Shown here: in pieces, positions 34,701-48,600 of the stretch
How positions within the stretch are numbered: the stretch's first letter is position 1
How the letters are laid out: each line of letters starts with the position of its first letter
Assembly: GCA_944474755.1 (NCBI GenBank)
Contig: OX104122.1
Span: forward strand, 25,197,714-25,261,713
Direction of reading: 5' to 3'
Source of the DNA: Limnoperna fortunei
Lineage: Eukaryota; Mollusca; Bivalvia; Mytilida; Modiolidae
Length of the DNA stretch: 64,000 bases
Program-made: the position numbers and the translations under genes
Notes under the pieces: generated by a model
Told to the model about the DNA's origin: nothing
The model's input: the letters and a program-made list of their open reading frames with translations, nothing else
Database searches by the model: none

Positions 34701-37700
34701 ATTCTCAACTTTAATAAACTGGTACCTTCTCAACTGTAATAAACTGGTACCTTCTCTACTGTAATAAACTGCTATCTTTTATCTGTAATAAACTATTACC
34801 TTCTCAACTGTAATAAACGGTTACATTCTCAACTGTTATAAACTGTTACCTTCTCAACTATAATAAAATGTTACCTTCTCAACTGTAATAAACTGTTACC
34901 TTCTCAACTGTATTAAACAGTTTCATTCTCAACTGTAATAAACTGCTACCTTCTAAACTGTAATAAACTGTTACCTTCTCAACTGTAATAAACAGTTTCA
35001 TTCTCAACTGTAATAAAATGCTACCTTCTAAACTGTAATAAACTGTTACCTTCTCAACTGTAATAAACTGTTACCTTCTCAGCTGTAATAAAATGTTACC
35101 TTCTCAACTGTAATAAACTGTTACATTCTCAAATGTAATAAACTGTTACCTTCTCAACTGTTATAAACTGTTACACTCTCAACTGTAATAAAATGTTACC
35201 TTCTCTACTGTAATAAAATGTTACCTTCTCAACTGTAATAAACAGTTTCATTCTCAACTGTAATAAACTGCTACCGTCTAAACTGTAATAAACTGTTACC
35301 TTCTCAACTGTAATAAACTGTTACCTTCTCAACTGTAATAAACTGTTACCTTCTCAACTGTTATAAACTGTTACCGTCTCAACTGTAATAAAATGTTACC
35401 TTCTCAACTGTAATAAACTGTTTCCTTCTCAACTGTAATAAACAGTTTCATTCTCAACTGTAATAAACTGCTACCTTCTCAACTGTAATAAACTGTTACC
35501 TTATCAACTGTAATAAACTGTTACCTTCTCAACTGTAATAAACTGTTACCTTCTCAAATGTAATAAACTTTTACCTTCTTAACTGTAATAAACTGTTACC
35601 TTCTCACCGTAATAAAATGTTACCTTCTCAACTGTAATAAACTGTTACCTTCTCAACTGTATTAAACAGTTTCATTCTCAACTGTAATAAACTGCTACCT
35701 TCTAAACTGTAATAAACTGTTACCTTCTCAACTGTAATAAACAGTTTCATTCTCAACTGTAATAAAATGCTACCTTCTAAACTGTAATAAACTGTGTTAC
35801 CTTCTGAACTGTAATAAACTGCTACCTTCTCAGCTGTAATAAAATGTTACCTTCTCAACTGTAATAAACTGTTACATTCTCAAATGTAATAAACTGTTAC
35901 CTTCTCAACTGTTATAAACTGTTACACTCTCAACTGTAATAAACTGCTACCTTCTCAACTGTAATAAACTGTTACCTTATCAACTGTAATAAACTGTTAG
36001 CTTCTCAACTGTAACCTTCTCAACTGTAATAAACTGTTACCTTCTCAAATGTAATAAAATTTTACCTTCTTAACTGTAATAAACTGTTACCTTCTCACCG
36101 TAATAAAATGTTACCTTCTCAACTGTAAAAAACTGTTACCTTCTTAACTGTAATAAACTGTTACCTTTTCACCGTAATAAAATGTTACCTTCTTAACTGT
36201 AATAAACTGTTACCTTCTCAACTGTATTAAACAGTTTCATTCTCAACTGTAATAAACTGCTACCTTCTTAACTGTAATAAACTGTTACCTTCTCAACTGT
36301 AATAAACAGTTTCATTCTCAACTGTAATAAAATGCTACCTTCAAAACTGTAATAAACTGTTACCTTCTCAACTGTAATAAACTGCTACCTTCTCAGCTGT
36401 AATAAAATGTTACCTTCTCAACTGTAATAAACTGTTACATTCTCAAATGTAATAAACTGTTACCTTCTCAACTGTTATAAACTGTTACACTCTCAACTGT
36501 AATAAAATGTTACCTTCTCTACTGTAATAAAATGTTACCTTCTCAACTGTAATAAACAGTTTCATTCTCAACTGTAATAAACTGCTACCGTCTAAACTGT
36601 AATAAACTGTTACCTTCTCAACTGTAATAAACTGTTACCTTCTCAACTGTAATAAACTGTTACCTTCTCAACTGTTATAAACTGTAACCCTCTCAACTGT
36701 AATAAAATGTTACCTTCTCAACTGTAATAAACTGTTTCCTTCTCAACTGTAATAAACAGTTTCATTCTCAACTGTAATAAACTGCTACCGTCTAAACTGT
36801 AATAAAACTGTTACCTTCTCAACTGTAATAAACTGTTACATTCTCAAATGTAATAAACTGTTACCTTCTCAACTGTAATAAACTGTTACCTTATCAACTG
36901 TAATAAACTATTACCTTCTCAACTGTAACCTTCTCAACTGTAATTAACTGTTACCTTCTCAAATGTAATAAAATTTTACCTTCTTAACTGTAATAAACTG
37001 TTACCTTCTCACCGTAATAAAATGTTACCTTCTCAACTGTAATAAAATGTTGCCTTCTCAACTGTAATAAACTGTTACCTTCTCAACTGTAATAAACTGT
37101 TACCTTCTCAACTGTAATAAACTGGTACCTTCTCTACTGTAATAAACTGCTATCTTCCAACTGTAATAAACTATTACATTCTCAACTGTAATAAACGGTT
37201 ACATTCTCAACTGTAATAAACTGTTACCTTCTCATCTGTAATAAACAGTTTCATTCTCAACTTTAATAACCTGTTACATTCTCAACTGTAATAAACTGGT
37301 ACCTTCTCTACTGTAATAAACTGTTCCATTCTCAACTTTAATAAACTGTTACCTTCTCAACTGTAATAAACAGTTTCATTCTCAACTTTAATAAACTGTT
37401 ACCGTCTCAACTGTAATAAAATGTTACCTTCTCAACTGTAATAAACTGTTACCTTCTCAACTGTAATAAACAGTTTCTTTCTCAACTTTAATAAACTGTT
37501 ACCTTCTCAACTGTAATAAACAGTTTCATTCTCAACTTTAATAAACTGTTACTTTCTCAACTGTAATAAAATGTTACCTTCTCAACTGTAATAAACTGTT
37601 ACCTTCTCAACTGTAATAAACAGTTTCAATATCAACTTTAATAAAATGTTACCTTCTCAACTGTAATAAACTGGTACCTTCTCTACTGTAATAAACTGCT

Positions 37701-40700
37701 ATCTTTCAACTGTAATAAACTATTACCTTCTCAACTGTAATAAACGGTTACATTCTCAACTGTTATAAACTGTTACCTTCTCAACTGTAATAAAATGTTA
37801 CCTTCTTAACTGTAATAAACTGTTACCTTCTCAACTGTAATAAACAGTTTCATTCTCAACTGTAATAAACTGCTACCTTCTAAACTGTAATAAACTGTTA
37901 CCTTCTCAACTGTAATAAATAGTTTCATTCTCAACTGTAATAAAATGCTACCTTCTAAACTGTAATAAACTGTTACATTCTCAACTGTAATAAACTGCTT
38001 CCTTCTCAGCTGTAGTAAAATGTTACCTTCTCAACTGTAATAAACTGTTACATTCTCAAATGTAATAAACTGTTTCCTTCTCAACTGTTATAAACTGTTA
38101 CACTCTCAACTGTAATAAACTGCTACCGTCTAAACTGTAATAAACTGTTACCTTCTCAACTGTAATAAGCTGTTACCTTCTCAACTGTAAAAAACTGTTA
38201 CCTTCTCAACTGTTATAAACTGTTACCCTCTCAACTGTAATAAAATGTTACCTTCTCAACTGTAATAAACTGTTTCCTTCTCAACTGTAATAAACAGTTT
38301 CATTCTCAACTGTAATAAACTGCTACCGTCTAAACTGTAATAAGCTGTTACCTTCTCAACTGTAATAAACTGTTACCTTCTCAACTGTAATAAACTGTTA
38401 CATTCTCAAATGTAATAAACTGTTACCTTCTCAACTGTTATAAAATGTTACCCTCTCAACTATAATAAAATGTTACCTTCTCTACTGTAATAAAATGCTA
38501 CCTTCTCAACTGTAATAAACTGTTACATTCTCAAATGTAATAAACTGTTACCTTCTCAACTGTTATAAACTGTTACCCTCTCAACTGTAATAAACTGTTA
38601 CCTTCTCAACTGTAATAAACAGTTTCATTCTCAACTGTAATAAACTGCTACCTTCTAAACTGTAATAAACTGTTACCTTCTCAACTGTAATATAATGTTG
38701 CCTTCTCAACTGTAATAAACTGTTACCTTCTCAACTGTAATAAACTGTTACCTCCTCAACTGTAATAAACTGTTACCTTCTCAACTGTTATAAACTGTTA
38801 CCCTCTCAACTATAATAAAATGTTACCTTCTCCACTGTAATAAAATGCTACCTTCTCAACTGTAATAAACAGTTTCATTCTCAACTGTAATAAAATGCTA
38901 CCTTCTAAACTGTAATAAACTGTTACATTCTCAAATGTAATAAACTGTACCTTCTCAACTGTAATAAACTGTTACCTTCTAAACTGTAATAAACTGTTAC
39001 CTTCTCAACTGTAATGAACTGTGACATTCTCAACTGTAATAAACTATTACCTTCTCAACTGTAATAAACTGTTACCTTCTCAACTGTAATAAACTGCTTC
39101 CTTCTCAGCTGTAATAAACTGCTACCGTCTAAACTGTAATAAAATGTTACCTTCTCAACTGTAATAAACTGTTACATTCTCAAATGTTATAAACTGTTAC
39201 CCTCTCAACTGTAATAAACTGTTACCTTCTCAACTGTAATAAACTGCTACCGTCTAAACTGTAATAAACTGTTACCTTCTCAACTGTAATAAGCTGTTAC
39301 CTTCTCAACTGTAATAAACTGTTACCTTCTCAACTGTTATAAACTGTTACCCTCTCAACTGTAATAAAATGTTACCTTCTCAACTGTAATAAACTGTTTC
39401 CTTCTTAACTGTAATAAACAGTTTCATTCTCAACTGTAATAAACTGCTACCGTCTAAACTGTAATAAGCTGTTACCTTCTCAACTGTAATAAACTGTTAC
39501 CTTCTCAACTGTAATAAACTGTTACATTCTCAAATGTAATAAACTGTTACCTTCTCAACTGTTATAAACTGTTACCCTCTCAACTATAATAAAATGTTAC
39601 CTTCTCTACTGTAATAAAATGCTACCTTCTCAACTGTAATAAACTGTTACATTCTCAAATGTAATAAACTGTTACCTTCTCAACTGTTATAAACTGTTAC
39701 CCTCTCAACTGTAATAAACTGTTACCTTCTCAACTGTAATAAACAGTTTCATTCTCAACTGTAATAAACTGCTACCTTCTAAACTGTAATAAACTGTTAC
39801 CTTCTCAACTGTAATATAATGTTGCCTTCTCAACTGTAATAAACTGTTACCTTCTCAACTGTAATAAACTGTTACCTTCTCAACTGTAATAAACTGTTAC
39901 CTTCTCAACTGTTATAAACTGTTACCCTCTCAACTATAATAAAATGTTACCTTCTCCACTGTAATAAAATGCTACCTTCTCAACTGTAATAAACAGTTTC
40001 ATTCTCAACTGTAATAAAATGCTACCTTCTAAACTGTAATAAACTGTTACATTCTCAAATGTAATAAACTGTAACCTTCTCAACTGTAATAAACTGTTAC
40101 CTTCTCAACTGTAATAAACTGTTACCTTCTAAACTGTAATAAACTGTTACCTTCTCAACTGTAATAAACTGTGACCTTCTCAACTGGAATAAACTGTTAC
40201 CTTCTCAACTGTAATAAACTGTTACCTTCTCAACTGTAATAAACTGTTACCTTCTCAACTGTAATAAACTGTGACCTTCTCAACTATAATAAACTGTTAC
40301 TTTCTAAACAGTAATAAACTGTGACCTTCTCAACTGTAATAAACTGTTACCTTCTCAACTGTAATTAACTGTTACTTCTCAACTGTAATAAACTGTTACC
40401 TTCTCAACTGTAATAAACTGTGACCTTCTCAACTATAATAAACTGTTACTTTCTCAACTGTAATAAACTGTTACCTTCTAAACTGTAATAAACTGCTACC
40501 TTCTCAACTGTAATAAACTGTTACCTTCTCAACTGTAATAAACTGTTACCTTCTCAATTGTAATAAACTGTTAGCTTCTCAACTGTAATAAACTATTACT
40601 TTATCAGCTGTAATAAACTGCTACCTTCTCAACTTTAATAAACTGCTACCTTCTCAAGTGTAATTCACTGTTGCATTCTTTACTGTAATAAACTATTAAC

Positions 40701-40997
40701 TTCTCAACTGTAATAAACTGTTACCTTCTCAACTGTAATAAACTGTTACCTTCTCAACTATTATAAACTGTTACCCTCTCAACTGTAATCAAATGTTACC
40801 TTCTCAACTGTAATAAACTGTTACCTTCTCAACTGTAATAAACTGCTACCTTCTCGACTTAATAAACTGTTACCTTCTCAACTGTAATAAACTGTCACCT
40901 TCTCAACTGCAATAAACTGTTTCCTTCTCAACTGTAATACACTTTTACCTTCTCAACTTTAATAAACTGCTACCTTCTCAACTGTGATAAACTGTTG
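31795..40997 (+). repeat. Giant minisatellite, 25-bp period, about 365 units
   Basis: Near-continuous repeats built from AATAAACTGTTACC and TTCTCAACTG words. Common variants are GTTACC to GCTACC, CAGTTTCATT, AATAAAATG and CTCAAATG. Length divided by period gives about 368 units; some are 15 bp or otherwise shortened. Because 25 is not a multiple of 3 and each unit has TAA, no frame stays open. Higher-order duplication is visible. Intergenic, between the GPCR units and the ROCO gene. Confidence 0.97.
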
Positions 40998-42637
40998 AAT
41001 TCGGAATTGGTTTACCTTAAATTCAATTTATAGGTACTTCTATTGCAACATTACCATACAAATGAAGTTTTGATCCACATTAGTGTTAAAGTTAAGTTAA
41101 TTGCATAATCTACACAATTAAAAGATTACAATGTTATTTTATTAAATACAGACAAACAGTATTTATATCTTGATTTATTGCAAACCTTCTTCGTAACACA
41201 AAGATTTGACGCATTAGGGTTTTGTATTACACTATAACAAACAGTCCATCGTTAATGTAACCAAATGTCACGGATTTTTACTGGGTACTCGGGGTTAAAA
41301 TCCTATTCAAACAGGCCTAGCTAACACATGACTTTAAGAATAATTTGATAAAATATTCCATGATTCATATATACCAAGTTAAGGAAATTGAAAACCGTCT
41401 GATCAAAATAAACACATACGCGGACGGAAAATGTATTTCCTTTAAACAAATATATAAATTCTGACTAAACCTACGTTGTTTGCATACAGTATGTTTTGAT
41501 GTTTAGATTTTGTTTTACTTTGAGCTTCCTCAAAACATAAAGCGCATGGGTAGATCTATTCGAATTTTAGGGATATTAGTGTTTTACATAAATCTGGGAG
41601 CAAACGCATTATGTATAGGTCATTCTTGATTTTAGGAATGCATAAGAATAATACGATTATAATAGCTGGCATGGCGTTTTGTGCGCATTTTAGAAAAATA
41701 TTATAAACAGGTATGTTCTTTAATAAATATAACAAATGTATTTAGTCATATTACTTTCCGACGCGTGCCATTAATATATAGACAGTTTTAAAAAGAGAAC
41801 TCCCAATTTCAAGTGCCTGTTGTACTTTATGAAAAAATCATTTTTTCCAAAAAATAATAAATGCATTAATGCAACTTATTTAACTTGAAAAGAATTGAGG
41901 TATATTTTCTACTTACTTACAAAACTGCAGTCTAAGTTTTTGGTTCAGTGTACAGGTTTGACTCTTACTGTTTTAAATTGAAACCTATATTTTACTTCTG
42001 ACAGAATTGATGATAACAGCATGAAACAGTAACCCCAACTTTTTTGGAAGTGGGTGAAAATAATTGACTTGGGAAGGTGGTGTTGATTAATATAACTGAA
42101 TAATAACTACATTGTGTCAGTATCGTTATAATTTAGCCCAACTCTATATGAAGTCTCGATGTTGCAATGAAAATAGCTGATGTAGTGTTTAACAGCATAA
42201 AACATACTTTAATTTAGACACCATACTAGGTAAAATGAATTGCAATTTAGGATATAACGTGCATGAATGTGTCGTCAAAATACAAAGCACAATTGAACAC
42301 ATAGAAAGCTCTCATTATACTGGTGCACGTTTTTACATGCGCAAAACAATATTCGGTTTGCTTGATAATTGCCAGTTATAACCAAGGTACATATAGATGC
42401 ATTAATCTGTTCATGTATAACATTACTAGAAGGAAATTTTTTGTTTTCATATGCACGTCGGATGTATTCTTACGAGAGGGAACTAATTATTTCTGTCGCA
42501 TACTTAGTAAATCAGTGAATCTGACTTGTTGTTTCAACAGTTTTTTGTTAGTGTTACTAATTGTTGAATGTTAATGTAACGGTAAAATAAAGTTTTTATC
42601 TTATAAATTGATCGTACGTATTGTTTTTACTTTTCAG
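40998..42637. other. Right flank of minisatellite and upstream region of the ROCO gene
   Basis: About 41020-41270 again carries pieces of the longer repeat found left of the array (GAAGTTTTGATCCACATTAG, CAAACCTTCTTCGTAACACA, GCATTAGGGTTTTGTATTAC). The rest has no supported gene. A 5'-UTR exon of the ROCO gene probably lies here, but I cannot place it. Confidence 0.55.
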
Positions 42638-42666
42638 GTTTGTTAGATATGGAATCGTGGAATAAA
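42638..42666 (+). CDS. ROCO gene exon with start codon
   Basis: Acceptor TTTTCAG at 42631-42637, 11 nt of 5' UTR, ATG 42649, coding MESWNK, donor GTAAGT. Chosen as the start because the next exon continues in phase 0 with an ankyrin-type helix and the upstream in-frame TAG (42645-42647) blocks extension. An upstream non-coding exon is implied. Confidence 0.7.
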
Positions 42667-45600
42667 GTAAGTTAGTTTCATTGTGAAGTAAATATGTCTT
42701 AATATAAAAATGCAAATTCGCAGTTTGTACTCTCTCGTAATGGACTGTTTGATCTATATTACAAATACGTAAACAACCAAATATGTATTAAATATATGTC
42801 TGAACGCACACTGTGTTAGTTGTGTTTGAAGATTGACATGCAAAACAATTATCTTGATGCATGTTAGACAGAGTTCCAATCAATCAATGTATTGCACAAA
42901 AATGAAAATTTGAAATTTCAATGCCAGGACAGAATTTGATGTGTCGTAGAATGAAGAATAAAAAATGAAATATGTCGGAATTATTATAATAAATTCATAA
43001 TGATTTATTCAGCAGGACTCCATTAAGAAATATTTAAACTGACAATGTACAGTTTATATGAAATCGGTGGTGGTTAAAAAGACATATGCTTGAAATTTAC
43101 CATGAAAAGAAGGAGAACGTGTGATAAAGATTTTATTTTATTTGCTTGTACATGAATCTTCTGAAAATAGAGACCTAATTAGTTGCAGTTTAGGTATTAA
43201 GTCATCTAGATTGTAACTTCAAGCCTTTTGGCGGGCAGGATTGTCTGATTCAAAGATACCGAACTTAGGGGGATTTCACCGGGCACTCCACCTTTCTGCC
43301 GAAATAACAACTTAGCAATATAATAGAGCTGAACAATTCTGAAAATGGCATAACAGCGATATAAACAGACACTATTTTATAAAAGATATTTACTTGAACC
43401 TGTTGTTACTAAGTCGTGTGCATGCATGTGTACATTCATGGGTATTTACAGTTACAATGGCATCTACATGCTGCTACTGTCGCAAGGACCTGTTTATTTA
43501 CATATATTATTAATTTCTTTTACAATGGTTTGACTATAATTATATCATTTTAGAAATTGTGGTCTGCTGCAGGGGATGGCAACAACACGTCTGTTGAAGA
43601 ATGCTTGGCCAATGGGGTCGCAGTTAACTGTCAAGATGGCTGGGTGAGTTACTTATGTTGTGTATATATTTAAATATGGGCACTATCATTTAAGACCAGT
43701 GTTTACTGTTATCTATTCCATAGTCAAAGAAATATTATATAACAATACTCTAGTTTTTTTCAATGTAACACAAATCTCTATGTTAATGATTTATTTCCAT
43801 TTAGCGGTCATTTCAAATTTGTAATCAAACTATATTAAATATGACATAAATCACCAAATATGTCACCATGGGTTGCTGTTTACTCATAACTGGGTAACTA
43901 TATTCCAATAGAAAAAATCGATTTAAACAGTGTTTGATTCGATTCACAATTTATTATTAGATATTTCACACAACAAAATATTAACGCATGGGCCATATAT
44001 ATTTACATGTACATGTCTTTTTGTTATGTTCATTATTTATTTACTATTTAGCATTCCTTTAAGTTGCATATTTGTATTCAAACAAACTATTTAGTTTGAA
44101 AAAAACTGAAGATGTCATGTTGGGCAGCTGTTTAATCGTATCTAAGTTCCAAATTTGAAAACTTAATTTAAACAGCGTTTGATGTAACAAAAATAATCAC
44201 TAAGATATCATAGTTGACATGAAATTGTTTTTCTCACCAAAATATTACACCATAAGTTTGTTGATTAGTTACTCCTCTCTTGTTCTGTATACAAAATTGT
44301 TAGATGTGATGTAAACTTTTTTTTAACGTGGCTGCATTACTGACCTTGAGCAGATTTGATGACAACATATTTGTTGCGTTAAAAACATTGTTTCATGTTA
44401 ATTGTTCTAGGGACAAACAGCACTTCACTTTGCAGCAATGAACGGCCACAAGGAAACGGTAGACCTGCTCATGTCACTCGGGGGAGATATCGAAAGCAAG
44501 GATTGGGAGGTGTCTAATTACATAACTGATTTAATTATGTCTTAAATATTGATCCATTAAGAATCAAGGCTATTGTTTATATGTTATTTGACAAATTCAG
44601 TATATCTTGGTTGCTTATTGGATGGAATCACTCCCACCTCTATTCGTATTCTTATTCACATCTTTTTTAAGTAAAAAGATGGGTTTTCATCATCCAAATT
44701 GCATTGTATAATATAATATAACCTGCTGTTACTGTTACGATCTGATGTGGTTGTCTAGTTACCATAGCACCGTTGATAATCTTTAAAATTGTTGTGATGC
44801 CCAATGCACAACTGTCTGTTAACATCATATATATAGTTTATTTTTACATTTTGCTGATCTTAAGTAAATTTTTTTGTACAAATAAATCTATATTTCTTTG
44901 GGATGCAATAAGAGTTTTAATAGTTTCATACACACAGTAGCAGCAGGTGATTTGGCTCTGATCGGTTTTTATGGACGATAGGAACTTCGTATAGACGATT
45001 TTATCATATGTGTGGGAATCGTTAACGTGTCAAGTGTTTCATCCGTGTGTGACTGATTATACTCCTTTATTTGAAGATACATTCTAAAAGATTAATTTGA
45101 ATATACTTGAAATGTTTCTTGCTGACTGATACACTGCCAAAAGTCATTTGAAATGATTGTTTTAATCTTTTCCGACATTCGGGAAACAATCGCTTGTTGT
45201 TCTCCATAAAATTCACACTATTTGCAAAAGAACATGACAAAAATTAACCAAGAAAATAGAAAAAAAACCAAAAACAAAAACAAACACACAAACAACAACC
45301 ATTGACATTGTGTGTAACATACTTACATGTAAAGACAAGTTACGTTAGGTTGATGTGTGAGAAACATATAATATAACTTCTCACCTTTCTTTGTTCTATT
45401 TATTTTTCATACAGTTTGAACATTCATAATTAATTTCAGGGACAAACACCATATGACTACACAAAAAATAAAGGGATGAAGAAATTGCTCAAGGTAATAT
45501 TGAAAATGTTAAATGTAAAAATCACATTTTTAAAAATTTATGAAACAACAAACTGTAATCGTGTTTATTTTGGCGGTTACTTATTTTTACGGATGTTGCA

Positions 45601-48600
45601 ATGCTTTCTATTTCGTGGGTGCTACCTTTCGCGGTTGAAACTTAGTATCATAAGAAATAATATAATTTGTGCAAATTAACGGTCACTATTTTTCGGCCTT
45701 TTATGGACCGCGAAAATAAGTAAGTTTTCAGTAAATTTGTTTATAAGTCATAACCCGATATATCTTTATTGTTTTGGTATTTCGATAAACTGATAACTTA
45801 GAAAGAGTTGCTTGAAAAATAGCTTTAATTAATTATGAATAGATATGTTAATGAAATATGATTTGTATCTTTACTGAAGTCCTAAATATCCAAACATCCA
45901 AATAAATCTAAGTGTTATATAGGAGATCAAACTGCAACGTCTTATGGAGAGTTAATACATGTTGGGAGTTAATAAAGCATTGATGAAGCGGGTCCAAGAA
46001 CAGTTGTGATAATAGTTATGGGCAGTTATATTTTGTCAGCCTAACAATAATCCAAATCACATATTTTAAATGATATATTATATTAGGTATACTGTGTTTT
46101 CATTACTTCATTTTGTTTCTTGAATTGAATCAAATGTAAACTAAAACGTCTCACAATGGCGTTATATTCCAAAGTAACATGTTAATACCAGAAACTATGC
46201 ATGCAAGTTAAATATCAATAATCATTGTTTTCATTAAAAATCTTGATTTTTTGTTAGATTACTGATAAAGAAAAACACAAGTTTGAATGTAAAGATAGTA
46301 ACAAAATCGGAAACATATGTTTTACTTGGACCTGATTTATTAAGGATAATAAGGGTTTAGATCTGTGTTGTTGTAGGTTTCTAAATATACTCCCATAAAA
46401 TTATTCTCAAAGAAAGTTCTGTGAAAACTAAACATATGTGAGGTTAAGACAAGTTTTGTATCATATAGTATCACAGTTTTATGTAACTTACATTATAGTA
46501 CGTAAAACCATTAAATATGTTTATTGTAGTGGGCATAGAATACAAATGCATTTTTATTTTACAGGCTGCTCGAGATAAGGCTATTTTAGGTATGTTTGAG
46601 TGTTATAAAGTCATCAATTAAATTAATATTTTTTATGTAAAATATGAAAAAACCTGTTTGACATACAGGGCAACTAACATGTGGCTGAGCAACATAATTA
46701 ATTTGTCAATATAAACATGTGGCGTATTTTAGTATTTTAGCATACAAGTAGACACGATTTAATTATTATACTGCATATACGAAAATTAGAGTCATGCACG
46801 TTAGAGAGGTTTCTTTGTCAAGAAGAGATTTATCCTATTTTGTTGCTTCTGATGTAGCATACCGTTGGTACATAAAGACGGTTTAAGTTTTAAATGAGTA
46901 GATAGCGCAATTATTTGAATATACTTTGTTCTCTGTGTTTAGACTACAATTAAATCGAATTTCAACTGTACAACAATTATCAGTATCGAGCCAAGTTTGC
47001 GCATATATAAAGTTTAAATGAGTTATGGTCCATCGTCATATATCTCGAATATTCTTAACATTTCGATTATTACTGTTAGCAAGTAAGGCAGTATCAGGGA
47101 TATTCATCATCTTCCATGATAGCTAATGTTACATTTTTATTCAGGATTACCAGTAGAACTATATCAGCTAGACAAAGAGTCTGCCAATGTGTTCACGGAT
47201 TTACTTAAAGAAGATAGTTATGAACTTTTTGAGCTACGATCAATGCTGCAAGGGGAACAGGGAACTGGCAAATCCACTATTGCTAGGTTCCTTGTTGGAA
47301 AGGGTCCAACAGAATCTAGAATTTCTACTAATGGTATTGATCTTTTTACTGGTTTGTCATTCTTCGATGATGAATCCGAGCAGTGGATTTCCGGGAAACA
47401 AGGTAATGCCATAACCTTTTTCTTGACTTGGATCGCCATTATACGATCAATAAAACTTGTGTCGGAGAAAATCTCTATTGAATTATACGGGTAAAGATAA
47501 GCTTAGGAAACCATGAAGCAAGCTGTTATTGTATTTACTGTAACACTTATCATTTTATTGTTGCAGACGCAAGTGTAAACTGTTGATTTTACAACCAATA
47601 AAACCAATCTTGGAATAGTGAATCAAATGGCATACAGTTTTAAAAGTGACTGTTAAAGTATTAAGTATGGGATCAAATTTAGCCTTTGCAGAGACTACAT
47701 CGAAGCTTACCTTTATCTGCCTTCCAGTATTAAAATAAATACAAACAAGAGGGCATTCCTTATCTTCCACCTGGGTTGTGCTGGGCAGCTCTTTGAGCAT
47801 TATGGTCCCGGAAGACAAAAATGATATAAGTATTCAAATATTGGTGTTGTCTAATGATCCTTTTACCTATTACAGGTTATGAAATGGAGGACATAACAGT
47901 AAGTAGATCTATTAAATCTTTCAAAGCGGAAGAACCTTCTCCTCAAAAACTGACAGAAGAGACAAAAACAGAAATGACGGAACAGATAAAATCAGAATCT
48001 ATGACGCCAAATGAAATTCCTGAAGAGAATTGTGACAATGAATCATTTGTAAAACCTAAAACTACTAAAACCCTTGAACGTTTCGAGAGATTTAAGGCAT
48101 TCTTTCATGTAAAGAGAAAGGTTCAACAAATAAACAATTCTGTAAAAAGGACAGAATTTTTTAAAAAATCAATAGAGGTTGCTGAAAAGGAATTTCATAA
48201 AAGGAAAGTAGTACCTGTTACAATTTGGGATTTTGGAGGACAGGATGTGTTTTACAGTACTCACCAAACTTTTTTGACATACCGTGCTGTTTATATGCTT
48301 GTTTTGGATGGAAGTCGCACACTAAATGAACCATGCACATATAAACAGTTCCTAACTGGCACATATAGAGCTAAGACTCAAAAAGGTTTGAAAAATATTT
48401 GTGAATTATCCCGTGTCACAGGCAAACTAATAAAACACAATTACGTTTGTTTGACTGTTTCAATTTTTTTGCTATTTGTTTTAGAAACTGAAATACATAG
48501 AAAGTATTAACAGCATTTCTCATGACAAACGATAAGCATACCATAAGTCAATCCCTGTTTGTTAAGGCTTTCTCAAATTATAAAAAAAAAAAAAAAAGGA

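Noticed and set aside
31795..40997. CRISPR-like array
   Set aside because: The repeats are contiguous 25-bp units with no unique spacers, in a eukaryotic context; this is a minisatellite.
42323..42574. 83-codon open frame just upstream of the ROCO gene as an extra N-terminal exon
   Set aside because: No suitable donor with matching phase was seen, and an in-frame stop precedes the ATG at 42649.
47555..47818. 87-codon open frame on the minus strand inside a ROCO intron
   Set aside because: No recognisable motif, no splice logic and antisense to a well-supported gene. It may be a retroposed exon fragment, but I could not identify it.
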